From: Kuschelorhynchus macadamiae
Lineage: Eukaryota; Arthropoda; Insecta; Coleoptera; Curculionidae
DNA: 64,000 bases
Reading direction: 5' to 3'
NCBI GenBank assembly: GCA_030620095.1
Contig: JAUTXW010004705.1
Span: 216,001-280,000, forward strand
The notes under the pieces are model-generated. The model saw only the letters and a program-made list of their open reading frames with translations. It ran no database searches and had not been told where the DNA came from. This document shows positions 35,599 to 51,115 of this stretch, piece by piece; position 1 is the stretch's first letter, and the number at the start of each line of letters is the position of its first letter. The position numbers were made by a program, and so were the translations under genes.

Positions 35599-38092
35599 CC
35601 CTCTATTGCATGACTTATTTAAAATTTTCGATTTTTTTTTATTTATTTATTTTTGATATTAAGGGGTACTAGAAAGAAGGTACAGTTAAGTTTTTTGCAA
35701 ATTTTATTTTATATAAATTATTTTAAAAATGTTCCCAAATGGGAACAATATGCACAAGAAGTAATAAATATGAAAAAACAAGATGCTTGAAAAACATTTC
35801 AGCAGTGGAATTCTTTAAAACAATTGTTCGTTTTATTGAGACACAAGTGCACTTTGCATTTGTCGCACATTATGCGCGATTTTCCTTTACAACCAACCTT
35901 CTTACACCTTTCTCTATTATCGGTATGGGACGGCCAATGACCAATATTGTCACATTGTGTTATGTTTTTTGGACGCGGTTCTAGACATCTTTTTGGGGTA
36001 AAATGTATGGGTGAATTAGAGGGGGTATTAGAACTGGGACGCCCTTTTCTTCTATCTGTCGTTTTCCCTGCCAAGCATAAATTTTGGGCCAATGCTGTTT
36101 TGAATTCCAATAGACATATTTTCATTTCTTTTTAGCTGCTTATTGATCCGTCGTGAAAGAAGCCAAGCATTGACAGTAACATCGATCATATGACAAAATA
36201 TGCGCATTTTTTACTCTTCAATTTGATGGTATACAGCCCCAACAGAGAATCCTGCAAATCCACTCCTCCCATATGCATGTTATAGACCGATACTATATCT
36301 GGCCGCTCGATATCTTTTCTACAATTTTCCGATTTGAAAAATCGTTGTACTTTGGTCACTGGATCTGACCCGGAAAACGTAGATATTAGGGAAACTATAC
36401 GATTATCGTACCACTGTACAGCGTGAACATTCACACCATCCACATAAGCAGTTTTTTCGGTATATGTGCCTCGCCCTTTCTTTTTCAGGTATAGTTTTCA
36501 ACCCTTTTAGGCGATTTGACCTTACTGTCGTAACACTTTTTATTCCTAATTTTTCTAAATAAGACAGCAGATACAGGCCTGAGAAATAATTGTCATAGTA
36601 TACTTTATGATTCACATTTCTGGGAATAGGTCTACATAAACGAACTATGATGTTACTTGCTGCTTCAAGATCCGGTTCCTCGGGAATTATATTTATTTCA
36701 GCTTTACTGCTGTAAAGTTCGAAATTTGAACTGAAACCACTTACGCCAGACAAAACATACATTTTATAGCCCCATTTTTGGGGCTTTTTTGGATTATAGG
36801 TTTTTAGAGAAGTTCTTCCTTTAAAGGGAATAATTTGCTCATCACAAGAGAGGTTCTCAAACGGTATTTTTTGGCACGCAGTCTTTATCTGATTTAGAAT
36901 AGGCAAAATTTTATCTGTATTTTTGGTAGACACACTGTTGTCAGAGAAATGGAGGAAACGTTTTAGTTCTTCAAACCTATTTAGGGGCATTATATCTGCG
37001 ATTTGAGAATTGCGAGTGTTAGTAGCCCAGTACCTGCGAGTAGAATGTTGTCTTATCAAAGACATCCATATCATTATTCCTAAGAATTGCTCTATTTCTT
37101 TGCAGTGTGTTACTAAAGGCTTATTTGGTCTCTTCTGTACACTATACAAACATGTCTCATGTACAATTTTAGAGATAAAATCATCTGTGATGAAAAATTT
37201 GAATAAATTGTATGCACCATCCAACTGTAAAAGGTCTTCTGGTAGATCATATTCCCCCAAAAATGAATTTTCTTGGGGATCTCGTACAGTAGTTGACTCA
37301 GTCCAAGCTATATTTTCCTTATTTTTCGAAAAATAAATCTTTTTATTTGCAGGAAGATTGAATAATTCAGAGAGAGGAATATCATCTTCCGAATCGTCAT
37401 TGTTCTGCAGGTCCAGCACTTCAATATCATTTTGGCGAACTTGTATTTCCACTGTAAACAAAAAAATTTCATGTATATTTACTCAAATAACATAGTATAA
37501 TAATTCACCTCCATCCTCGTCATCTGATAGTTAAGAATCTTCACTATCTAAAGGAATATCGCGTACAACATCAAGGCTTTTTCTTCCATAAAACGTAAGT
37601 GGCCTTATCTCCGAAAAATCCATTGCAGCTCTGCAATACAATGTTAACTCGTGTTCCTATAAAAAACACAAAACTTCACAATTTTTCGTCATGAACTTTG
37701 TAAGCACAATGTTCCCGAAGGGGAACATATAGGTTATGACACGTGGACCCAACAAAAAATAAATAAAAATCATCAAAATTGCCACTAATCTACTCCTAAC
37801 GATAAAAGCTAAGTTTTAAAAAATAATCACCTACCTGCAGTAAGTATAAAACACTATTACAAACACTAAAAGTACTCCCGAAAAGATAACCGGCGGCGTA
37901 CTGATCAATTAACTATTGAATGAGCATAAAATACTGCGAGAGACATCTAGCGACAAACACATTATAAAAAGTAGAGCACTTTTGTCTTAAATATAAATAT
38001 GTTTTATTGGTTTCACACGAAAATGTAAGATGGAGACACTTTTCGTAGTTTATTTGTTATGTTCCCATTTGGGAACGCTATGCAATAGAGGG
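35599..38092 (-). mobile_element. piggyBac-type element
   Basis: Inverted ends CCCTCTATTGCATGAC (left) and CCCTCTATTGCATAGC (right, minus strand) abut the piggyBac target tetranucleotide TTAA on both sides (35595-35598 and 38093-38096). Subterminal 16-bp palindromes of the form GTTCCCnnnnGGGAAC occur near 35730, 37711 and 38061. The single gene runs leftward. Confidence 0.92.
35799..37623 (-). pseudogene. piggyBac transposase, nearly full length, frameshifted
   Basis: A short first exon (ATG at 37623, MDFSEIRPLTFYGRK...) joins through a small GT..AG intron (about 37447-37509) to the main frame at 36403-37446. Visible are PLVTHCKEIEQFLGIMIWMS, the first catalytic Asp in LSCDEQIIPFKGR, and the second in YYDNYFSG. 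After a frameshift near 36470 comes the VDGVNVHAVQWYDN segment and the third Asp in MGGVDLQD. The Cys-rich C-terminal zinc-binding domain (RCKKVGCKGKSRIMCDKCKV) is at about 35800-35890. There is one stop in exon 1 and about three frameshifts, so it is a recent but dead copy. Confidence 0.85.
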
Positions 38093-38096
38093 TTAA

Positions 38097-40217
38097 AAAT
38101 GTATCTTATTGTTAAAAAAATTGAAAGTACGCCGTACTTTATGTTGCGTTATAATTCGAAATTATAGGTTAACGAAATATATATTTTATATTACTATTTT
38201 GTACCGTTCTTGTTTGATCGTTTTCTATTAAATCATCGGACAATAAATTTGCCGTGTGTAAATTATGTCATTAGAAATTAAAATATTTTATTAGTACTGG
38301 AATTTAAGGCAGTTTTTGATGCCCGAATTATACGAATTGAATCAAAAATATGCTTGTATACCATCCACGTCGCTGCCAAGTAAGAATTTTTTTCTAAAGC
38401 GTTTGCAAACCTTAAAAGAAATAAAACATTAATCAATTGTTTTTAAAATACTTTAAAATTTTTTAATTTTTAAATCAAAGAGTATCAAACTAAAGCCTTT
38501 TATTTTTGTTTATAATGTTTTGTAAAGATTTTTACTTATTTTTCTTTTTTCAATAAACTCAACAACAAACAAAGAGTTTTTCGTTTATTTAATGTGTCAA
38601 TTTTGTTGTTAATAACACGCGCCCATTGTGTTTTATATTTAATTTAATACTTTTATCATATACCATCTCAGGTGGAGGGGATGGCCGAGGTTCGGACTCT
38701 TCGATGAACTGTAGGGCCCGTCTGGTTGACATTTCCCAGTCGTAAAATTACTTCCTACCTATATGTCATGTCTGAACAAAAAAGTGTAACAATAGCATGA
38801 TCGGTCAGGGTCCCGTTACCCGACTAGTTCCGAACATCCAGGGGTGAAATGCTTAAGTTTGCGAGCCCCCAACCTAAAAAGCCCCCTCCCCCCTAACCTA
38901 CCGTTAACGGGATAGCTCCACCTAACAGTATAGGTTTTGTTTAAAAAAATCCTTGTGTTAATATAGATTGGAAAGTTTTGTCAAAAAGAACATAATGAAA
39001 GCTATCCGCTGAACGGGGATTCGAACACATATCCACCGCATCCAAAGCTGGGTATGTTACAACCGAGCTAGGAAACCCATGTTGAACATTCAACAAAACT
39101 GCCACGAAAAAACCAGGAACCAAATTAAACAATCTTCGTTGCGTTCTTTTTATAATTAATGGGATTTTCCCGAAATTTTCGGTTTGATGTCTGTGAATAT
39201 AAATGATGTCGGGTGGGTAAACATCCAGTGGTTAAACTGATGTAACTTCGGTGACAATGCAGTATGTTACCATGGAAGGAGTAAAAAAACGTGAATAATT
39301 TTTATGCAGGGTGGGTAAAAAATATGAAATTTTGGGAAACCCTATTTTTTTATAGATTTTAACATAAAAAAGTCGTAAGTATCTGATACAGGGTTCGTAA
39401 AAAATAATGCTCAGAAGTACAAAATAAAATACACCTAAAAAATATTTTTAAAAACAAGCTTTTATTTATAATCTATTGAACTTAAAAATAATATTTTAGT
39501 TTATAAAGTTAAATAGTAAAGCTAAGGAAAAACCCCACATTCACTCTTCTAAAAATTTGTGTAAGAGAACTGAGGTGTCATCACACTAGAAATAAATCCT
39601 CAAGTTTTTAAGAAAATATTCAAATTTTTAAAAGTTCCCAGTGAGGATGGGTTTTTTTCTGCAGCTTTATTATTTAACTTCATACACTAAAATATATTTT
39701 TTACTTTTTGGTTTATAAATGAAAGCTAGTTTTTCAAAATATTTTTTTACATTTATTTTATTGACTACCTTTTATAGATAATTTTCCATAAGTTTTTTGA
39801 TGGCCCATAAATCAAACATAGTTTACCTTACTAAAGTTTTGCACAAAGGAATTTTTGAATGTGGCTATTATGAACATCTTATACCATGGTAACATACATT
39901 TTTTTGGCAAATTTTAACTTACTGCATGTAAAAAACGTGCTTATAAGAACAAAGCATATGTTGTGCATTTGATCTGTAGGCTATTAACTAAAGTGGAGAA
40001 AAGAAATGCCCCTGAAGAATATGTATATTCATTATATTCTTGACACCCACCTACAGCGTTTATTTTTGGAAATAGAAAAAAAACTTTGAACACAAAAATT
40101 GTAGGATCTTTATTCTATTATCTTTTAGGGTCATAAACATTTTAAATATTTTTGAATACATCAAAAAATGAATCCAACTTAATTTTTTAATTGAATACCC
40201 TGTATATTATATGTGCA
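38097..40217. other. Non-coding DNA with a tRNA-derived repeat
   Basis: Mostly AT-rich. A GC-richer patch at 38670-38930 ends with CACCTAACAGTATAGGTTTT, also found near 18515. A tRNA-like sequence lies at 38995-39095. Confidence 0.5.
38995..39095 (-). repeat. tRNA-derived SINE-like sequence
   Basis: On the minus strand TAGCTCGGTTG resembles an RNA polymerase III A box and TGTTCGAATCC a B box, about 43 nt apart. Acceptor-stem and T-stem pairing fail, so a functional tRNA is unlikely. Confidence 0.4.
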
Positions 40218-40598
40218 TCAAATGTGTCTCCTTCTTTTTGATTGTAAACATATTAGGTGTGACACCTTTTTTAAAGACAATCGAGTATAACCTGCAATCA
40301 GAAGTAATGTATTCCCAAGAACCTTTCGAAAAAGTAAAGGGAACCAAAAGTAAAACTTACGTCTTGTAAAAAAAATGCACATTATATTTATGTAATTAAA
40401 AATTAAAAGAGTTAGAATCAGAGAGAAGCTAGATATTTTACATATTTCATTTACTGAATCTTTCAAATGAAATAAAGTCTTATTTACTAGTATAGTATCC
40501 ATATCTATCCCATCCTCACATTCAAAAGTAGGTCTACAAATCATGGAAATTAAACTATGGCCAATTGTCAAAAAAATTATTAATAAACATAAATTCAT
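40218..40598 (-). CDS. Hypothetical ORF downstream of LSM4
   Basis: A 126-codon frame starting 105 bp beyond the LSM4 stop on the same strand. It begins with a hydrophobic signal-like segment (MNLCLLIIFLTIGHSLIS), has an acidic Cys-containing middle with a possible N-glycosylation site (NKT), and then a strongly hydrophobic stretch (SFSLILTLLIFNYINIMCIF). Possible splice donors (GTAAAT, GTAAAA) lie before the hydrophobic stretch, so only the first half may be coding. I recognise no family; it may be chance. Confidence 0.25.
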   Translation of the reverse strand: MNLCLLIIFLTIGHSLISMICRPTFECEDGIDMDTILVNKTLFHLKDSVNEICKISSFSLILTLLIFNYINIMCIFFTRRKFYFWFPLLFRKVLGNTLLLIAGYTRLSLKKVSHLICLQSKRRRHI

Positions 40599-40702
40599 GA
40601 GTAAATCAACTAAATCCTAATAATGCTTCTCAACAAAACATAATGCCTAACATTCTTACTGAAAATAATTTAAGTTGGCTAAAGTAAATTCTTAAGCTAT
40701 AG

Positions 40703-42377
40703 TTATGTTGGTTTTGGCACTTTATTTTTTTGAAACAGCTTTTGTTGTCCACCAGGCTTATTCGGTCTTCCACCAAAGTTACCTAAAAATGATTTATTTG
40801 AAATAGGTCCTCTCTGGCATGTCATTTATATACTTTTGTGTATATATCAAGCCAAGTCAGGTAAAAAACAACCTTCTAAATTATTTAAAGTTACATAGAA
40901 AATGGCAAAATTTGTATGGCCATTTAAACAAAAAACACTGAATAAGTTATGATTTATGGAAATTAAGGTGGATTCATGAATCATGATCTGTTTATGTTTT
41001 TATTTTTCAATAACTTAAGTAATAAGATAAAGTTAAACCTAAATACTAAATATGAGCATCCACAAACTTTTATTTTACTGATTAATTTTATGCATTATTT
41101 ATAAAGGTCATTTAACTATTTTTGTATGGATAAATACTAAAATTTGACATTTTAAGTTCACAAACTTACAATTTGACCCAACTTTTTATTCTTCAGCAGA
41201 CTTTAGGAATTATTTTTTAGTTTTTGCATATTAATTTATTTACTAAAATTTTTTTTGAGCAAGGTTAGGTACTGTAAAATAAACAAATTTACAGTTTTTG
41301 ACTTAAAAAATTAATCTGTTGTGTATCATTAAAACTAAGAGTAATTTGAATATGAACATGGTCCACATGGAAAAGTTTATTACTAGAGTTATGAAAAGAG
41401 AAAAAAAGTCATGTTACAAGAACCCACCTTCAATGTCTTAAAATAATGTGGTAAAAATTTTACACCCGTATTCAGTAAAGAGGTTTAAATTTAGACCAGG
41501 TCTAATTTGACAGTTATAGGTTTAAGATGACATTTTTAACTATTGAACAAATAATTTTTCTAAATGTCACAATTACTAAATGACAGAGACATAAGTAAAA
41601 CAGAACTGGCAAACTTAGAGTTTCAAGTTCCATGGCAACTAGACCTGCTCTAACTCTTAAACCATTGCAGTGAATACGGGGGTTATCATCTCTTCCAATT
41701 ATGAAACAAAAGTTAGCCTAAATTTTGGTTACAGTACAGACTTTATTAAATAAATACTAGAGTAATTTTTAGAAAAGTCCTTTTACCATTACTTATAATC
41801 AAGAATTAATACAAAATAGATACCTCTTGCTGCTGGTCTGTTTCTTTGATTCTGTCCACCTCTTCCACCTTTTTGATCTCTCGTCTGTTTGTTCTTTACA
41901 AGAGTTTCTTCTTTCACCATATCAATAACTTCATCTGGAATTCGAAGGTATTTTATAGTGCTTCCACGAATATAGCATTCTGGCATCCTCCAAAATTTAT
42001 CACCATCTCTGGAAGTGCATATGACTTCTCTGAGGTTGATATTCATCCAATTGTCACAACTTACCAGATGTCCGTTATATGTTTCTCCATTTTTCAATTC
42101 AACTAACTAAAAAATTTCATTTAAGAGATAGGTAAGTGTAGTTATTAGCTATATGAAACAAAACAGTCTTTACAACAGAAACTTTCACTAAAATACCTTG
42201 GGTAGGTATATTATTTAACTTACCATAGGATGATTTTGAGCAGTTCTAAGAAGCGAAAGTGGCAACTGAAACATATAAAATTACAAATTAAAAAGTGTGC
42301 AATAATTAATCGCTTATGTATTACCATTTTTGCAAGGTGCTCAAATAATTGATTTGGACTTTTTATTTACTAACCAT
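40703..42377 (-). CDS. LSM4: U6 snRNA-associated Sm-like protein LSm4 (4 exons, complete)
   Basis: A subunit of the heteroheptameric LSm2-8 ring that binds the U6 snRNA 3' end in the nucleus, and of LSm1-7 in cytoplasmic mRNA decapping. Exons on the minus strand: 42375-42377 (only the ATG), 42224-42265 (LPLSLLRTAQNHPM), 41824-42106 and 40703-40782; every intron has GT..AG ends and the frame is kept, giving 135 residues. The Sm fold covers about residues 1-75: KNGETYNGHLVSCDNWMNIN is Sm1 and MPECYIRGSTIKYLRIPDEV is Sm2. An Arg/Gly-rich tail (GGRGGQNQRNRPAARG, NFGGRPNKPGG) follows, as is typical of LSm4. Intron 3 is about 1 kb and holds a MITE. The sequence looks functional. Confidence 0.95.
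41464..41694. mobile_element. Small MITE in LSM4 intron 3
   Basis: Imperfect inverted ends (CCCGTATTCAGTAAAGAGG left; CCCCGTATTCACTGCAATGG right on the minus strand), each followed by a GTTTAA box and then AGGTCTA. About 230 bp, non-coding. Confidence 0.55.
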
Positions 42378-43878
42378 TGTCATCCAACCTCAATGTTTCT
42401 ACAGTTTTCGTTATTACGGCTTTCAGTAAAAACTATTCAGCCAAGACGATTACAGTTTAATTGCTTGTTATCAAAATTTATGTTTTACTCAATTTGACAA
42501 CGTTCCAAAAGGCTTTATTTTAATAATTTATTTACTCCGGTAAATCTGCTAAGAATTAGAAACTTTATTTTAACTAATCAGTTCGGCAACTAGTTTCTTA
42601 TAAAAGGGACATACATTTCGTAACTGGTTGTTAACTAGTGATTTAAAACCAATGTTGGGCGTTACTTACTAAAATTTCTTAAAATAACTACACGAACGTT
42701 TATTTTCTTTTACTAATGACGAATTTATAAATGACTGCTGAATAAAAAAAACATGTAATGCCTTTTTTTATTTAACAGATTGACTTTGTTTGGCATCAGT
42801 TAAAAACCTTAAGATTAAAGCAACCTTTTTGGGATACTTTCGAACGTTTTTAAAAATTACCATAAGTGACCGAGTCAAAAATGTCAGTAACCAATTTATA
42901 AATGACTGGTCATCTGCCAACACTATTTGAAATAAACCACTTTCATTCAAGAGTTACGCGAAAAAATGTGCCACTTGGGTGTTTTAATTCCGGATTTTAT
43001 CTATTTAGTATAAAAATTAATATACAACCCTCAAAATCGGTAAAACCAAGTATTAGAATTGTGGATTTTAATATCGAACAACTCTAAAACGGAATGTTGC
43101 CAAAATTAATATTTAATCGACTAAAAAGCAGTGGCGGCTTGCCAAGGAACGCGGGACATTTTCCAATTAATTCACTTAAATATAAAAATATTTATAAAAT
43201 ATTAAGCATTTTTCTTTTTTGTTATAAAAATGTAGTATGCTTTATATAAATTCACATTATTTACTTGATTATATCATTATTTTCTATCAAAACTAGTGCG
43301 TTATATACTCAAAAAATAATAATGAATTATAGAATTAATGTAAATTAGTGCCTTCGGACCGTTGGAGGCGGAAGTATTTTTGCATCATTCGAATCGAATC
43401 GAAGTTAGCTTTGAGATATAGGTACATAACTGTTTTTTGAGAACAAAAAAATGTATTTAAAATCTTATAAATTCATATTATTTCCCCCAAATATTAAAAA
43501 ACGCTCCAAAATTTTTCGTCTGCGGCGCTATTTTTCCCTACGGAGTTGTGCACCTATCTACGCTACGCTTCATGATCTTAAATCCACGAGCCGCCACTGC
43601 TAAAAAAGATTCGTGATCAGCATCCTACTAGTAACACGGCCACGTAACTGTTGCTTTGCACATTATTTAATTTTTCTGATCCTGGCTGTTGACGTACATA
43701 AAATTTTGAGAGAAGACATAAACATCCAACTTAACCATACTTATTTTCCCGCTTTTTTTGGAAAGTCAAAACATTGAAAACATCAGCTGTTGATGGAATA
43801 AATTTAATTTTCTATTTACATTTAATTCACAAAAATAAACTATTCAGTTCAAACTAATTGAAACTTAATTTTTAAAAA
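42378..43878. promoter_or_regulatory. Divergent intergenic region between LSM4 and RFC5
   Basis: The two genes start head-to-head 1.5 kb apart, so both promoters must lie here. The outer parts are the likely 5' UTRs; the middle is occupied by a hAT-type MITE (43129-43599). No TATA box or other core element can be assigned with confidence. Confidence 0.5.
43129..43599. mobile_element. hAT-type MITE
   Basis: Ends are inverted CAGTGGCGGCT (left) and, on the minus strand, CAGTGGCGGCTCGTGG (right). Flanking 8-mers CTAAAAAG (43121-43128) and CTAAAAAA (43600-43607) match at seven of eight positions, as expected for a hAT target duplication. Non-coding, 471 bp. Confidence 0.75.
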
Positions 43879-48911
<5,033 letters not shown>

Positions 48912-49207
48912 GTAAGTAACTTGTAAATTTACCAACCTTGTCGACTTTTAGAGTGACAATTAAAACTTTATCATATCTAGGAATGGTAAAAGTGGTGTGG
49001 AAAATGTTCCTCCTCTTGAAGCAGCTTTTGTATTACCACAAAGACAACTTTTTTTTAGTTATTGACTTTTATGAAGGGATTGTTCTTATAAAATATGTGG
49101 AAAATTAAAAGCAAGGACCTTCTTTTGTTGAGACCGGTAGTGTTACAGACGTCATTGGATAATTTTTTCACATTTTTCAATGTTAAGTAAAAATTGAGAT
49201 TCTTATA

Positions 49208-51113
49208 CACTGAAACCTCCCTTAAGGGACACCTCCGAACAATGGATACCTCTGCTGAACGGACAATTTTGAAGTCACCGACCGTCAGTGTATGTGTATT
49301 AAACCCTCTTGACGACGAACGCTCTGAACAACGGACACAGACACTAAAATTTGGAACATTTTTAATAAAAACAGTACAATTTACCTCCTTAGAACGGACA
49401 GATGTTCAGATAATTTTTGAAAAACCCACCTTTAATGCCGGTATTTTTATTTTACGTTATGAGCAATATTTAGATCTATGCTAATAAGCGGCGCGGCCCC
49501 TACTGGCTTATGCTGTCTGGCTTGTAGGTAAATTACGGTGAATTGCATAATAAATAGATCACCTTATTTTTATAAAATGTGGTCTTCATCAATAGAATAT
49601 CTTAGTTTTGATGTTACTTTAGTGCGATCAATATGTCTTCAAACAAAAGAAAGTTTTTGAGTCTTCAAGAAAAAGTTGAAATAATCCAGTACTCGGAAAA
49701 AAAGAAACTTAGTGTTAGAGTATTAGCCGAAAAATTCTGTGTAGAAAAATCTCAAATTAGTGATATTTTGAGGAAGAGCGCTCTTGCTCTTAACAAGCCA
49801 TTCGCCGAGACTGGGAACATGAAAGAGAAAATGAAATTTGCGATAACTGACGGTGCTGCCATAGACCAAATTGTCTACGCTCCAAAAACAATCCAATATC
49901 CGGTACAATAATAAAGGAAAAAGCACAAAAAATTGCGAAGAATCTAGAAGTTGATGGTTTTAAAGGATAAAATGGATGTTTGGAGAAGTTCTGTCAACGT
50001 CATAATATCTCTTTTAAATCCATCTGTGGCGAAGCAGAAGCTGTAGACTTGATTCAGGTAACTGATTAGCAGACGAAATTATGTGCTATTATCAAAAACT
50101 ACGCACCGAGAGACGTTTATAACGCCGATGAAACGGGACTCTTTTTCCGCGCCTTGCCAAATAAAACATTTTCTTTAAAAGGCGAAACATGTGCTGGCGG
50201 GAAAGCGTCCAAGGAGAGACTCCCTATATACTATTAGTTTGCTCCGCTATGAATGGAGAAAAAGAAAATGCACTGCTGATTGGAAAAAGTAAAAAAAAAA
50301 CCGTTATTTTAAAGGATCAAGCGTGGAAAAATTGCCACTTGAATGGTACTATAACAAGAAAGCATGGATGACAAGGGATGGTTGATGAAATTTGACTGAA
50401 AAATGCAAAGGCAAAACCGAAATATACTTTTATTTTAGGATAATGCTGCATCTCACCCTAAACTGGAGTTAAAAAATGTTAAAATAATTTTGTTACCGCC
50501 AAATATGACATCACATTGCCAGCCATTGCAGCAGGGAGTGATTCAAAATTTTAAAAACCACTTCAGAAAGTTTTTAATCAAGCTACTTTTGTTATCCATG
50601 GAGTATTACTTTACGATTAACTTCATATTCAGCAATTGTTGAAAGTTTATTCACAGAAAATCCTAATATAAGTGAACGTGAGTGCATCAGTGAATTTCAA
50701 AATAGTGAGAACGGTCAGATTTTATCCGACAGTGATGACGAAGAAACTATTTCTTTCAATATTAAGAACATTAAGGAAGCATATAAAATGTTAAGGAATA
50801 TTGAAAACTTTTGTATGTTATCTAGACATTAGATAAAAACTTTTTATAAAGTAGAACTGTATCAAACTGTATATGTAGGTAGTATAATATTTTATATTAG
50901 ATAGTACATTTTTATTGTATGCATATATGTATGTAAAAGATGTTGGTGTATATGTAGTAACAATTGTACTAATAATTTGTATTAAATTCTTAGTAAATTA
51001 TTTTAAATAAAATTACATTGGTATTTAATTAGTTCACTCCCCACAACGGACACCTCTATACAACAGACAGTTTGTGTGGCCCGGCTACTGTCTGTTGTTG
51101 AGAGGTTTCACTG
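49208..51113 (+). mobile_element. Tigger/pogo-type element
   Basis: The ends are inverted: CACTGAAACCTCCCTTAAGG (left) and CAGTGAAACCTCTCAACAAC (right, minus strand), flanked by TA at 49206-49207 and 51114-51115. It contains a CENP-B-like helix-turn-helix and a DDE_1-type catalytic region. Length 1906 bp. Confidence 0.85.
49633..50640 (+). pseudogene. Tigger/Jerky-type DDE transposase, disrupted
   Basis: The N-terminus MSSNKRKFLSLQEKVEIIQY with VLAEKFCVEKSQISDIL is a CENP-B N-terminal helix-turn-helix. After a frameshift near 49905 follow ETCAGGKASKERLPILLVCS, the first Asp in DVYNADETGLFFRALP near 50130, and the second in DNAASHPKLELKNVKII near 50445, with LLPPNMTSHCQPLQQG (usual motif before the third Asp). 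Several indels and stops separate these. Confidence 0.8.
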
Positions 51114-51115
51114 TA

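Noticed and set aside
38995..39095. tRNA gene
   Set aside because: A and B boxes are present but acceptor and T stems do not pair; kept as SINE-like repeat instead.
39256..39900. Inverted TATGTTACCATGG segments suggesting a MITE
   Set aside because: The match is short and the ends and target duplication could not be found.
48979..49065. Possible sixth RFC5 exon after AG at 48979
   Set aside because: Frame fits for 28 codons but the residues do not resemble RFC5 and it ends at a stop with no collar domain.
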